The notes under the pieces were generated by a model, which worked only from the letters and a program-made list of their open reading frames with translations, did not search any database and was not told where the DNA came from. From the NCBI RefSeq assembly GCF_015832195.1, contig NC_052026.1, forward strand, positions 10,723,119 to 10,787,118: a stretch of DNA of 64,000 nucleotides, given 5' to 3'. The translations under genes were made by a program, and so were the position numbers. Below, one piece after another: positions 42,180 to 54,458 of this stretch; position 1 is the first letter of the stretch; each line of letters starts with the position of its first letter. This DNA comes from Motacilla alba alba (taxonomy: Eukaryota > Chordata > Aves > Passeriformes > Motacillidae).

Positions 42180-44521
42180 TTGGACTCCAGTCATAACTCT
42201 GACAGAGAATACACCTGCTGTGAACCTTCCATTGGCTGGTGTTCTCTCCTGTAAATGCATTGAGGAAGGACATTGCACGAGTGTTCCAGATCTTATTAAC
42301 AAGGGAAGCAGTTTTCCTTCAGACTTTCCTCAGATGCTCGTCACATCACCAGGCAGCCTGGAATGCATTCTGTCTTCTTGCTTTATATGAGTGATTCAGA
42401 TTTTTGCATAATATATTTAATTTGTAACTTATGTATATAGCAATTTGGGTGATGTTTGAGTGGGATGTTTCCTTTTCTTGTTACTGCTAGTGCTTTAAAT
42501 GATGAAAACTCATTCTTTCTCAAGGGAAGTACATGGGGAAGGGTAGCCAAGGACTCAGGCTGTGGGTGGTGGGATGGCAGGGACCAGCAGTTAATTCAAC
42601 AAAACCATATATTAATGTGGAACACAAGAGAGGGATTTCTTTACTCTTCTGTATCCACTTTATTTTTCAACGACAGAAGCCATCTATGAAAACAAGGGTT
42701 AGCTTAGGTTAGCTCCTCATTCTTGCACACACATTCACACATTTACACCCCCACAGAAGCACAGTGGTGCCTGAAGTCCACAAAGCCCAAAAACAGCAGG
42801 AGGCTGGAGCCAAAACCCAACCTTCACGTTCGGCAGTGCTGTCCCCATTGTGCGATAGGAGGTCATTACATCAGCAGACTTACAGCCTGCCAATACCAGC
42901 CCAAATCTCCTCAGGCCCTGCTGTCCTGACAGCCTCTTGTCTTCCCTCTACTTGGCCATCAGCACTGACCTAGTACCTTAACCCCACTTTTCTCCTGGTC
43001 CCCATCAGTGGTACTTGCACAACATCTGCTCTGAGACGCCTCAAGAGAAAATACCCTGCAAATTTCCGTGTGGTTTGCAGAATGAATTCCCTGGTGACCT
43101 TCTCATTAATAGTTTTCCCTGCCAAATGCTGTTTGCTTTTACTTTCAGAACAGTATGCATTAATGATTAGTTCCTCTACTTGGACATTATTTACATAAAG
43201 TGTTGCTCTCATCTCACAGGCAGTACAGCTCCACAATGACACTGGGCAAGACCAGGATCAATGACCAGTGAAAGTAAATGGCAGACAACAGTTGTCTCTG
43301 CAGGATGCATTCACGGAGAGCTGGGAATTTCCATACCCTCCTGGCTGCCCTGCCTGAGATGATAAGTGCTTGAATATTTCACGGCAAAAAAGTCCTGGGA
43401 AAAGCAGAACTATTTTTTTGTGATAAAGGCTGGCTGCACATTTTGGGAAGATGAGTTTGTCAGGGATGTTGCTGCACTCAGGCTGAACCTGTGGGAAGTG
43501 TGCCTGTTCCTAATAAATGTTGTGTGTATTTATGTGGCAGTCATTGTGCTTTGCAAGGAGGGAGTCACAGAAATAATTAGTTAAGAGCGTGAGGTTTTTG
43601 GCACAGATTCCCTTTCTCAAGTAGCTGTGATGTTCATATATAAGAAAAATTGATTTGGCATCTAGACAGGATTTCAGCACGCTCATGGTTATGGAAATCA
43701 GCTATGGGCATGGAAGAAATCTGTATATTGATTCATAAACTGACTTGATGACTTGTTCATGTTTTAATGTTTTCATGGACTTTTACCCAAGATAAAATTG
43801 TCAGTAAGTACCACTTGACTGTGCTACAGCACCATCTAAAATGGTGGGAAGAATGCAGGAAATAAAAGCAATTTCCTATTAGGCAGAAGACTTTATTTTC
43901 TGTGCTAATTAATTTTTTCCTTAAAGATGAGCATTCTTTGTCATTGCCCTTGCTATTGAGTTAGAGTATGCATGTAAATGACACCCAGTAAAAAATGGTT
44001 TCCAGTGATGGGCCCCCAGTTTCATGGACAATTTATTTTGCGAGAGCTCAGGAAAGCCAGTCCTCCTCCTGCTCACACCAGGCTGCGTCCATGCTGCTAG
44101 AGCTTCCACAGCTGTGTGTAGGTAATAGAATGAGAATCACTTCACTTTGGTATTGTGCAGTAGGACAAAAGCCAGTATGGCTTGCTGAGTCTGTTTTTCT
44201 CTCCCTAGCTGGCGAGGGGTGTGTTTAGTCAGCATCAGCACCAACCCAAGACTGCCTTGCAGAAAACACCTACTAAGAGACTGACTCCTCAGGAACATGT
44301 TTCTCTGCAGGTTTAAATCTTAATCCCTGAATTATACCTCTGCCTGCCTCATGGTTTCCTTTGGAGACCTTCCAGCATTGACCAATCCTGACCCCATTTG
44401 ACTTAAGCTATGTGGGCTCGAAATGGAGGCAGGATGGCTGCTGGCCATGATTGAGAGGAATGGAAAATGGAAGCTGTGTCATGTGCAACATCATCCAAGA
44501 TCCAGTGTGATAACAATGTGT
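42180..44521. other. Unique noncoding DNA, no gene found
   Basis: No exon, RNA gene or transposon recognised. Open frames are under 95 codons. Confidence 0.6.
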
Positions 44522-44601
44522 GACCAAATTCTGATCTCACTTGTAGCAGTGAGCTTCCATTCTGACTTCAGAAGGAATCAATGGGTGTAATGTGAGTCAC
44601 A
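44522..44601. repeat. Old palindromic interspersed repeat relic
   Basis: Begins GACCAAATTCTGATCTCACT and ends ATGGGTGTAATGTGAGTCAC, with a CTTCAGAAGGAATCAATGG centre. This parallels the common sauropsid element 'gccaaattctgctctcagttacacc ... ttcaatggagtta...'. The outer segments still pair partly (CTGATCTCACTTG against TGTGAGTCAC). Strongly decayed; family name unknown to me. Confidence 0.45.
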
Positions 44602-44820
44602 ACACACACACTGTGCCACAGCAGAGCAGAATTTTTTCAATAAATACTGTCTCTTTTGTCAAGACAGAAAAAAACCTCTGGAGACCTATACTATATCAAA
44701 CTGCAAAATTCAGGAAAGAGGCCCCACAGTAACAACATTTTTGAAGGTGAAGGTTATTCCTTGCAGACTAAATCTTTCCTTACGACAGTTGGCTGCTCAT
44801 TTTCAGAAAATTTCTGCAAG

Positions 44821-44852
44821 TTAGTGATTAGTATGATTAGTGATTAGTATGT
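44821..44852. repeat. 16-bp tandem duplication
   Basis: TTAGTGATTAGTATGA followed directly by TTAGTGATTAGTATGT, identical at 15 of 16 bases. A minor slippage-type duplication. Confidence 0.9.
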
Positions 44853-45517
44853 AAGATTAAAAGATCTCTGGGGCCTTGTTTGACACTACTGTGTTTGGAC
44901 ATCACCTTACATACTAAAAGCACCCATGGAGAAATCAGGGAGATGTCTCATGGTGTCTCAAGGTGGGCTGCTAGAGGCAGAGATATTTTCATACCCTCAG
45001 GAAGAGAAAAAAGGCCATTTTGTCATTTGGTAGTTGGCTTCTTGCTGATTATTAAACAGTCTGCCAAATCTGTGGTTAACGAGTGATTTAAATGTACTTT
45101 GAAGGCAGCTTTTGTTTCCTTCAGTTGCTATTCTAAGAAAGAGCCCTTAAAATTAATTGACTGACAAACTGTATAATTGATGCTGCCTTCGTAGCCTGCA
45201 CTGGCCAAAACTGATGGGAGCCCTGGCATCTTGGTCAAGGCTGCTCTAAACCCTTCTGAGAACCTCTGCTTGCCCTCTCTTTATGCTCTTGGGTAGGAGA
45301 GGGCATGTTTAGTTTTCTGCTTACCCTTTTGTACTTGTTCATTTGCTAGGTGCATAAAGGAGAGGAGGTCATTTGTGCACTTGGGATAAAGAGGTATTAT
45401 GAATTCTAAAGTGTTTGCTTTATTGGGAAAAGCACAGTGAGAAGGAGAGCTCAGGAACCTAATGTGTGAATTTTTAATGAATGCCGTGCCATGTGTTTGT
45501 GCAGGTTTTTTGTTTTG
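44853..45517. other. Unique noncoding DNA, no gene found
   Basis: No exon, RNA gene or transposon recognised. Confidence 0.6.
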
Positions 45518-45534
45518 TTTTTTTTTTTTTTTTT
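45518..45534. repeat. Poly-T tract (T17)
   Basis: Uninterrupted run of 17 T, preceded by two TTTTG units. No adjoining retroposon recognised. Confidence 0.9.
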
Positions 45535-48500
45535 CTACCTGTAGCAGCTTTATTCATTTGGGAGAGTACTGTGTACAAGATATTCTTTAGTAGTGTGCTG
45601 GCTGCTGTTTAGTTTTAATAAATTAAATCCTTTATATCAATGTAATATTCTTTAGACAAGCACTTCCAAGACAGATTAGAAATGAACTTAAGGGGATTAA
45701 AAGCTTCTCTTGCTAAAAACAATGTTTCAGATGGGAAATCCACTTATTTATGTCACTTTCAGTGGACTACATTTGGCTTTAATATGTTGCTACTGCTAAA
45801 GAAAGCAGTGCTTTGCCCATGACTGCAGCCTTTCTGCTCTGCTTTACATACACAGCAATGTTTATTTTCTTCCATACAGTAAGTCACTTTGGGAAAGATT
45901 GATGGCTTCCCATAAAATTGCGAGAAACCATTTTCTTCTTATTTAGAGAAAACAAAAGATTTAATGAATCTGGCATTTTAAATAGCATCAGTCTCTTTGT
46001 AAAATAGGAAATTATGGGAATGGAAGGTATGAGCAGAGAGAAAAATCTGCTCTGATTTTCCCTTGCTGTATTATAGCAGGCTGAAAACATGAATTGGAAG
46101 GTTGTCACTATCTGAGAAATCCTGGACACGTTGGGAGCAGCCTGGTTTAGCTGGTGTTAGCTCTGGTCTCTGCAGCAAACTGAGGGTGAGGTGCCAGATT
46201 GCAGGCTCTTTCCTCTAGCTCATATCAGGTTCTCTATTTTTATATCAAAACTTGCCCTAATACATGGTTCAGTGTTGTGCCAACCCCAATGATGGGTCTA
46301 TGGTACCAACCTGAAATATCTTGATTTGAAATATAAAATATATAAGAATACAATATGTAACACATAATAATGTACAATATAATAACATATCTGTGTGTGT
46401 GTATGAATCAGTATCTGCTGGGTTTGATGTGCCACCACTCTGCAGGTGCTGCTGTAGAAGGAGATGCTGCCTGTCCATGCCCCAACACCTGACTCCTGCT
46501 CCACTGAAGACGTTTAGCCAGCAGAAGCTGTGTGCTTTGGTGAGCCCAGCAAAGCTGCAGCAGAGCCTCTCTCCAGAGCCTTGTCCTGCTGGATATCTGG
46601 CCATGCTCAGATGGCTGTGAACATTAGCAGGAAGCCCTGCAGTCCTAGGCTCTGGTAGGAGCTTTGCAGTAATCACCAGCCAAGGCACACAATACTGACC
46701 TGGAAAAAGCTGGCTGCTGCCCAATGCTCTCACACTGGAGTTTAAGCAGGGCGGGAACCATCTCTGTGGAATACATGAGGAGGCTCTCCTGTGGGATGAA
46801 CCAGGACAAAAGTAAATATTCTGTGTATTTGCACAATTTTAAGACCACGTTTAGGCCCCATAAGAGACAATCCAGCACTCAAACTTCCCTAGCATCCATG
46901 TCTGGCAATCTGAACTGTCAGTTCTTCTCCCAGTCTACAAAAAGAAAGTTTTTGGAGTTTGGTCCTCACAGCTGAATGCAATAGGGACAAATAAAGTATT
47001 AGGACATAACTGATCTCCCAAAAGGGTGAAAGAAGAATGAATTCCTCCTGAGCCTCCTTACAAAGCTGCCAGGAAGGGAAGGAGACTGGGGAGCCTTTGA
47101 GGACAGTCTGGTTTTGCCTTTTCTTAAGTGAGTTAGAAGTCTTTGGTCTACAGTGAGGACAGAAGAAATGATCATAGGAAAATGAAAACTGGAAGAAATA
47201 TGTGAAATTAATGTTTTAATTGGAACAAGGCCTTTCAGTCTATTTATTCTTGCCATTTGCATGTGAGACCATGAAACTACAGTGCTTAGTCTTACATGTC
47301 AGCTCCAAGAGCTCAGCTATGGTTTGCAGGTCTGTTATTATTCAATTGCAGTGCAGATAGCTTGGGCAGAGGGAGAGGTTCCACCCCACAGCACATAAAG
47401 TTTGTCTTGGTAACTGTGGCTCTGACACAGTGCTGGATTTTGTTATTTTAGGCACACCTCCCCCCCATCATTACTTTAAAAAGTTTCACAATTATTTCTA
47501 TTCCATCATGTTTCATTGCACAGTAAAGTATTATTTATTTAAATGGTTTTCAAAGTAACTTATTTCCTGGTACCTGGTTAAAACAAGATCATTTCCCTTA
47601 ATGCTTTCAAGCCATTGAAACTCCAGGACCTGTGTCCATTTTGGTCACTCTTCAATCACTAGTCAGTGCCCTCTTTCCACAGCCACAAGCTGACATTCAG
47701 ATTGAATTGTAGTGCATCTGATCGAGCAAGGGATATGTTTTGAAGGCAAAGCTCAAAGATTGAGTTGTGTGACTCCACTGGTATTGAAAAGGGCCCTAAA
47801 GTGAGGCTGTGTATTTACCTTGTATTCTTGGGATTGAAGGAGAATAGGCTGGTAAGCAGAAATTAAACAACCATCTTTATTTTTCATTATTTTCTTCTGT
47901 TTTGTTTTCTGAAGTTAGATTTCACTCCTTTCCCCCAAACCACATTTTTTGCTAATCCTAGTATTTATCAGGTATCTAAATCCTTATATATCATACATGA
48001 CAACAAATTCCGACTGAAATTTCACCACTAGTTTTAGAGTGGAGAGGACAGAATGATTTTCTGCACAATAATGATGGTTTCTTTAGTCACTGTAGCCACT
48101 ATGTGTGCACTGGTCATAACACCTGAGGATAAAATTTATATACATTGTCACATGGTTTATCTGAAAAAAAAATATATTGTTCAAGAAAAAAGTATATAAT
48201 GAGGATCAGGGATAGAATTTCACTGAGAAATGTGGTGTAAAAATGCTTCTCATTTTAAATTAAGCTTTCAATGGCAAGTGCTTGGCTTTCAGCAACTCCT
48301 CTGAAACCCTTTTAATTGAAGTTCCATGAAAATCTGGGGAGTTCAGCTCAAGTTCAGCTCCCAAAACCATCCTGATTTCATTAAAGATCTGATCTTTCTT
48401 TATTTGCCAATAAAATATATATGTAAACGTGTGTGAGTGTGTATAAATCAGTATCTGCTAGATAACTGTTGTTTTGTGTTGTTTTGGGTTTTTTTCTTCC

Positions 48501-51500
48501 CCAAAGGAACAGTTTCCCTTTTCTTTATGAAGAATGAACTCTGCTCTGTGCATGCAATGGGAGTTGGAATGAACGATCCGTGGGAGATACTTCCCACTCC
48601 CCCTGCCCCAGGATGGGATTTGGAGCACACAACACCCTTATTGCTTCCCTCTCCTGGTTTGTATTCTGCACTGGTTGTGCCAAGCTCACCATCATCCCCC
48701 CGTGGTCTGGGTAAGGACAAGGGAGGCTCAGGATGGTTTCCTTGGTGCAATGGGAACACCATGGTCAGCAAAAACTGGGGACTGAGCTTGCCTTGGTCAG
48801 GATTAGGTAGTGCCATGTTATTTCCATGTCACTATTTTCTGTCTTCTAAGGCCCAAGAAAGGTCTTGATAATTCTGGCTCAGGGCTCATGTCTGGACAGG
48901 GATTTCACCATTTTGGGATTTTGGCTAGTCTTTCAGCTGCAGTGGCTGGATATGCCTGTAACAGTAGCAGGGGGCTGAGGCTACATTTACCATGGCATAT
49001 TATCTCTTTGCTAAACCAGTAAAACAGTGAGATGTCATTAAAAATTATATCCATGTATCAGAGGTTTTCAGCTTTGCTGTGGGGTCCTTTCAAAGCTGTG
49101 AGGTTGGAGAGATTCATTTTGCCCCTTCTGGGCAGAAAACAGCGTTCCCATTTCCTTCCATGTCAACTCTGTTATGTAGATTCCCTTGGGACTGAGAGGA
49201 AGGGTCCCTGGGAATTGCTGGTGTTCCTGCTTTTATTTTGTGTGAGACTCCAGATGAAAATGTGTTGAAAACAGTGTAAATCCTGAGTTCCCCAAGGCAG
49301 AGAGTTGTGATATACTCAAACCCTATGTCAGTCCACTGTGTAGCAGCATGCCAGGCACTCTTCCATTAGATATCACTTGGGTACCCATTTCTCAGTTTCA
49401 TCCCACTCCTGGAGAAATAATTGCTGTCAGGTCTCTTTTATTTTAATCAATTATTTTATTCTGTTACTATTGCAACTGCTGCCTGTTCCACAAGGCTTCT
49501 CACAAGTTCTGCATGCTGCTATCTGCAGTTTCAGTGAATCAGATCCCAGTGTTTCTGATCAGGGTCCAGCTGGAACTACACATCTTTTGTTCATGTATTT
49601 AATATACTCAAAATGCACTAAATGACAGTTTATAATATCATTATCAACAGTTAAAGACATTATAACTTCAAGAAATGAAAAGAAAGTGCAGCCATATGTG
49701 GAAATGCTTTATTTTGTGCACTTTTAACCCTCACAATAGTTCAGCTGCAAAAATGGGGATAGCAATGAGAAGCAGGGAGAAAGAAAATCGTATGTCTGCA
49801 AAATCATTTTTCAGCTTTCTGTCCACTGCTGTCATGAAAGAGCACTGAGCATTTGGATGGTAAATAACAACCAAGAACTAATTTATTTTTCTTCATAAAA
49901 TTATTTCTAGAATTGGATTCAAATGTGTTCCTTATTACACGGTTTGATAATTCAGTGATGCTTTCCCCCCATAACATACGAGCTGATTTAAACCTTCACT
50001 CCAAACAGCCTCGGGCTTATTAAGAACAGTGTGGACTGAGTATGGATTAGGTTTAAAAGTAATAAAAAAGTAGACCTGTTGGTTAGGTGAAAAATTCACT
50101 ATCAGATTCCTGAGTGCAGCTTTCTTTTCATGTGCAAACTGCATTAAATGAGGCATTTAATTCAACAAATCCATAGTTCTGATCCACCAGAAATAGAGAC
50201 TGGGTTAGTTCAATTTGTAACAAACGATCTCCATATGATCAAAGTCCTGAGAGCTGATTCCAACATACTGCTTAAATTAGTCTAACACCGAAGTGTTTGG
50301 CTCTGGGACAATATTTGGAATGTCTTACCAGAAGAAAAATTCCTCTGCACACATGGTTCCAATATCTGGGAATGCCAACCTTGCTTTTTAATGGGCTGAC
50401 AGGGAGCCTCCGTGCTAACTTTCTGACTCCAAAAAGTTCTTGTGCTGTCACCCGCAAACCAGCTTGGATAATTTTTCCTTGGCTTCCTTATTAAAGCCTG
50501 AATGAAGGGATTGTGTGGCTTTCTTAATGTCACTTGGTCTGCTTGCCATAAATTCAAGCACTCATGATGAAAGCTCCACTTATATTTTGCTGGGAAATGG
50601 AATCAAGGAGAATGCACCCTCGTTCACAATAAATAACTGAAGTTGAGTTATTAAGTGTATTTCATATACCGGTGCCTTATTACATCAGCAGTTTAGATAA
50701 TGGCTTCTTAAAAATATTCCTCTGCTGAAATGTATGACGAGTGAGTTGCACAGAGGATCCCAATGCATGGAACCAAACCAGCAGGCCAGAGCAATAACTT
50801 AGGACTGTATTAACAAATATCAAATATTTACATTTTTACATGCTGCTGTCTGTTTTGATTAAGCAACCATAGCAATAACAGCAGTCAGCAGCGAGGGCTG
50901 TATTTGCTTGGTTCCTGCCAGGGAATTCTCAGCTGGGATTGTTTGTTTGCGTTGTGCAGTGAAGACTCGAGCTGTTTACACTGCAGCTCCAGTTTTAGAG
51001 AGTGCTAATTATGCTCTACTGCGGAACCCCTCTCCTTCTCAGAGCCTGCTCTTCTGCAAAAATACTTTACACTGGTCTCAAGGAAAGCAATCTGACTCAC
51101 GGCAGGCAACAAAGGGTGCCCCAGTGCCTTATAACTTTTTCTTTTAATGTGGTGAGTGTCGCTAAATGGAAGTTCATGCCTTTAGCCTTGCTTGCTTTTT
51201 CTTTTCTTTATTTAAATAAAAAAATGCATTTAAAGAATAGACAACAGTTTCAAAGTCCTTGGCTGAATTTCTTCTCACAATTTTACTCCTTTTAATGGAA
51301 CTTCTTACTGTGAAATGGGCTGATGTAATTCAGCTGGAGGGGTGTGTAGCATCTATCTCTCCACATACACGAAGCATGCATATCATTCTTTACCTTTCCC
51401 CCTATTATTATATGTGCAGTGGGATGTAACAAATTGACACTCACCCAGGAACAGGCAGAGCTGACAGTGAGTAAATGCCCTGATTAGCATAGCATTGTTA

Positions 51501-51865
51501 TAACTTTTCAGTTCCTTCCTGATTAGCTAAAATATGTGTAGCACGGCTATGACACTATTTTTAAATCTGTGCTAAGCATTGCTAGATACTTTATGGGTGA
51601 AGGAGGCAGGATGAAGGATGAAAGGCTGGCACTCAGAAATTTAGCAAAACCAACTCTGTTACCATGTTTTCATGGTGACTATACTGAACAGGTGGCTAAG
51701 TGAGCCAATTAAACAGACTTTAGGAACAAATTATGATAGTAATTCATTGTCTGGGATCATTGAAATGCACTGTGTGGAATCTGTTCCCCAGAGCAGCCTG
51801 AATAATGAAAATCTATTTTTGTAAAATTTCATTGTTTCCCTACCAACATGAAAAAGACCTCACAC
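45535..51865. other. Long unique noncoding stretch, no gene found
   Basis: The minus-strand open frame at 46269-46733 (154 codons) and the plus-strand frame at 48437-48868 (143 codons) were examined. Neither shows a domain or signal-peptide logic, and each overlaps frames on the other strand. A 39-bp similarity links 46381-46419 with 48421-48459. The parts at 50270-50760 and 51430-51800 are repeat-free with regulatory-like words, including a paired RFX-like motif at 51658-51679. Confidence 0.5.
51658..51679. promoter_or_regulatory. Paired RFX/X-box-like half-sites (candidate)
   Basis: GTTACCATG and CATGGTGAC are near-perfect reverse complements (8 of 9) separated by TTTT. RFX factors bind X-boxes made of GTTRCC and GGYAAC-type half-sites, normally with 0-3 bp between them, so the half-sites fit but the spacing is wide. 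No promoter or gene is nearby to give it meaning. Confidence 0.25.
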
Positions 51866-51880
51866 TTTTTTTTTTTTTTT
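51866..51880. repeat. Poly-T tract (T15)
   Basis: Fifteen uninterrupted T followed by AAACC. Confidence 0.9.
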
Positions 51881-53546
51881 AAACCTTTGGGGTCAATGGA
51901 GGGGAAAGGATAGAGGACTTTTTCCAGAATTTTTTAAAAACAGGGTGTGACTCAATTAAGAACTCCATATTATTAACACGTAAGAGCATCTTTCAAAGAA
52001 AACAAGGGTTTGCTAATGAAATATTTTAATTGTTTCAGAAAAATTTTTTTTTATTATGACTTGAAAACCTTCAATAGTTTCATAAACAAGCAAAAGCTCA
52101 AAGACCTTCTGACATAAATATTTTGATCAAAAAGTGTCTGGCAAAGGCCAGTAAAAGGGTGAAACATGAGAGGTACCAATTATAAACCTTTTAGCTTCAG
52201 TGTGGAGTGCTCCAGAGATGTAGGGGCTTCACTCTAGTTTTGGGGGATGACTGTACAAGGGTGTGGAGGACAATGCTCCAAACCATCTGCGTGAGCTGAG
52301 TCAGCCCTCTCAGCATCAGCTCTTTCCCCTCACAGGCAAAGCTTTAAAGTTAACACAGGCCCTGACAGCTTTGGGGCTGTAAGTATTAGTCTCCAGTACT
52401 CCAGATCATCTCTTCTTCATGGTCTGGCTCAGTGGTACTCTGGCACTGATTAAAAAATGTGCCAAAGACTGACAGACAACACTATAAATGTGTATATTCA
52501 AACTATATTACGTATATATGTATAAATATATAATATTTATATAAAGAGGAGGGCAATAGTAAATTTCTGCTTTTTTTTCTTTTGAGGTCTGAGGGTTCTC
52601 TGGAATGATCTCAAGCCATTGTACAGCTACAGCTCTGAGTGGCCACATAGGGCTGCATTTGAACCCCTGACCCAGGAACAAAATAAATTACGTGTGGACT
52701 GAGGTATGGATATGGTGAGTGACAGAAGAATAGCACTCAAAATGGTGTTCAAGAGATTCTGTATTCATTTAAGTAGTGTAACTGTTTAGCCAATTTATTC
52801 ATTTGACAAGTTCCTTTCTAACCATCCTAATTCACCATTTAGCCTAAGATGGCCTTCATTAGTTTATTAGATATTCATCGGAAGAGATTTTAGCATAAAT
52901 ACAGTTCCAGAGAGGATTACCACCCAGGGAATCTATTCTTTTAACCTACTTATTCTGCTATCAAGTATTTGTTGAAAAGGACTCGTATTTACTTAGTCTC
53001 TTAATGAAGTCTAGAAAAGCTTTTCTGCAAAGGGAATATTGTTTTGTCAAAATTAGCTTACTTAAATAGCTTTCAAAGCAGTCTGAGAACAAAGATTTCA
53101 AAGCCACAGCTCCAGCCTAATATTTACTTTTTACACTGTACAGTAGTTTAGACTTGCCAGAAAAAGTGCACTTGTGCTTTTTTGTTTTGTTTTGTTTAAA
53201 TTTCTCTGCTTCTAGTTGTGAGATATATATGTCATTTCTAGGGGTATGGAACTAATTGAGGAATATGTCCTGCCCTTGTTGAGGTGAACAGGGCAGATAA
53301 ATAAAAACTCCATTGGACATAAATCTCCTCCACCAACATCAAAGAAACAGGATCCTGCTAAGTGTATTTGTATAATGCAGTAATTTATGCAAAAAGCAGC
53401 TTTTGTCAGCAATGCAACAAAGCAGCTTTGATAAATGTCCCCTAATTTATTGTCATGTATCTCAAATCAAAGTAAAACATTTACAGCCTGCATACTGAAG
53501 GAACCCAGGCCCAGGGTACTTAAAGGGTTTCTCTCCCTTTCCATCT
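51881..53546. other. AT-rich noncoding DNA, no gene found
   Basis: Contains a TA-rich patch at about 52490-52545. No exon, RNA gene or recognisable transposon. Confidence 0.6.
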
Positions 53547-53573
53547 CCCCCCCCTTTTTAAAAAAAAAAAAAA
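53547..53573. repeat. C8-T5-A14 composite homopolymer
   Basis: Eight C, five T and fourteen A in immediate succession. Low complexity with no function indicated. Confidence 0.9.
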
Positions 53574-54196
53574 GTACAAAAAGTCAAGTTGGGCAAAAGG
53601 TTAAAAAGGATCTGTTTTGAATGCTAAGTACTTTATACAAATTATGGGCAAAAATAATAATGAATCCACTTAAAGAATGACAGAAAAGCCTGTACAAATT
53701 CAGATTAAAAAATCCTCTTAGCTTTTCTCTTATGGGTGGTGTCTGACAAATCATAATGGGGATGCTGTAATTGTGCTTTACAAGGACAATTCCAGTTTCT
53801 CACGTTTCAAAGGAATAAAATGGTGCCTGCAGACACTGGCTGCTCTTCTCTCTCCGTCTCGCCTATGGATTCTCCTGAGCAGCCATCTTTCAGATGCATG
53901 GCATATTTTGGAAATCAGCTCAAGTGAAATTTTGGGGAGAACCTTTATTATTGACTTCAGATAGGAAAATCACACCCTGGTAGAGGACGAGGCCAACAGT
54001 GCTAGCAGGTCTGTTCCCACCAAAGGTCTGATGGTACTTGCATGGTGCAGAAACATTTTGAATTTTCTCTCTACTTCTTGAGAGAATTATTAGATTGGCT
54101 AGTTTGATAAATTCAGGCAGACTGCTTGGTCTTTCAATGCACAACAGTTGTACGAAGGACTATTTATATACATACATATATATATATGTATGTAAA
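53574..54196. other. Unique noncoding DNA, no gene found
   Basis: No gene. The last 40 bases are a TA/CATA-rich run leading into the hexanucleotide array. Confidence 0.6.
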
Positions 54197-54259
54197 TGTC
54201 TATGTCTATGTCTATGTCTATGTCTATGTCTATGTCTATGTCTATGTCTATGTCTATGT
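54197..54259 (+). repeat. (TGTCTA)10 hexanucleotide array
   Basis: Ten perfect TGTCTA units and three bases of an eleventh, flanked by TA-rich sequence on both sides. As a six-base unit without stop codons in several frames, it opens reading frames on both strands (Cys-Leu repeats on plus, Asp-Ile repeats on minus at 54095-54395), which are artefacts. Perfect copies suggest recent expansion. Confidence 0.97.
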
Positions 54260-54280
54260 AAAAATATATATATTTTGAAT

Positions 54281-54458
54281 GGGTATGGCACTGGTACAGG
54301 GTGCCCAGAGAAGCTGTGGCTGCCCCATCCCTGGAAGTGTTCAAGGTCAGGTTGGATGGGGCTTTGAGCAACCTGAAATAGTGGAAGGTGTCCATGGCAG
54401 GGGGTTTGGGACTAGGTGATCTTTAAGGTTCCTTCCAAGCCAGGCCATTCGGTGATTT
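54281..54458 (+). mobile_element. CR1 LINE, truncated 3' end
   Basis: Carries the familiar 3' untranslated end of avian CR1 on the plus strand: GCCCAGAGAAGCTGTGGCTG, CCCCATCCCTGGAAGTGTTC, AAGGTCAGGTTGGATGGGGC, then ACTAGGTGATCTTTAAGGTT and a terminal CCATTCGGTGATTTTG in place of the usual ATTCTATGATTCT repeats. It is 5'-truncated to about 178 bp, as most CR1 copies are, and keeps no reverse-transcriptase coding sequence. Good preservation marks a moderately young copy. Confidence 0.95.

Noticed and set aside
46269..46733. 154-codon minus-strand open frame
   Set aside because: No domain, biased toward chance frames in a moderately GC-rich patch, and overlapped by open frames on both strands.
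49740..49790. MIR-like 'AAAATGGGGATAGCAATGA' block
   Set aside because: Only one short block matches, and the flanking sequence does not continue the MIR order.
54095..54395. Overlapping open frames with Cys-Leu (plus) and Asp-Ile (minus) repeats
   Set aside because: Both are translations of the (TGTCTA)10 array and part of a CR1 3' end.
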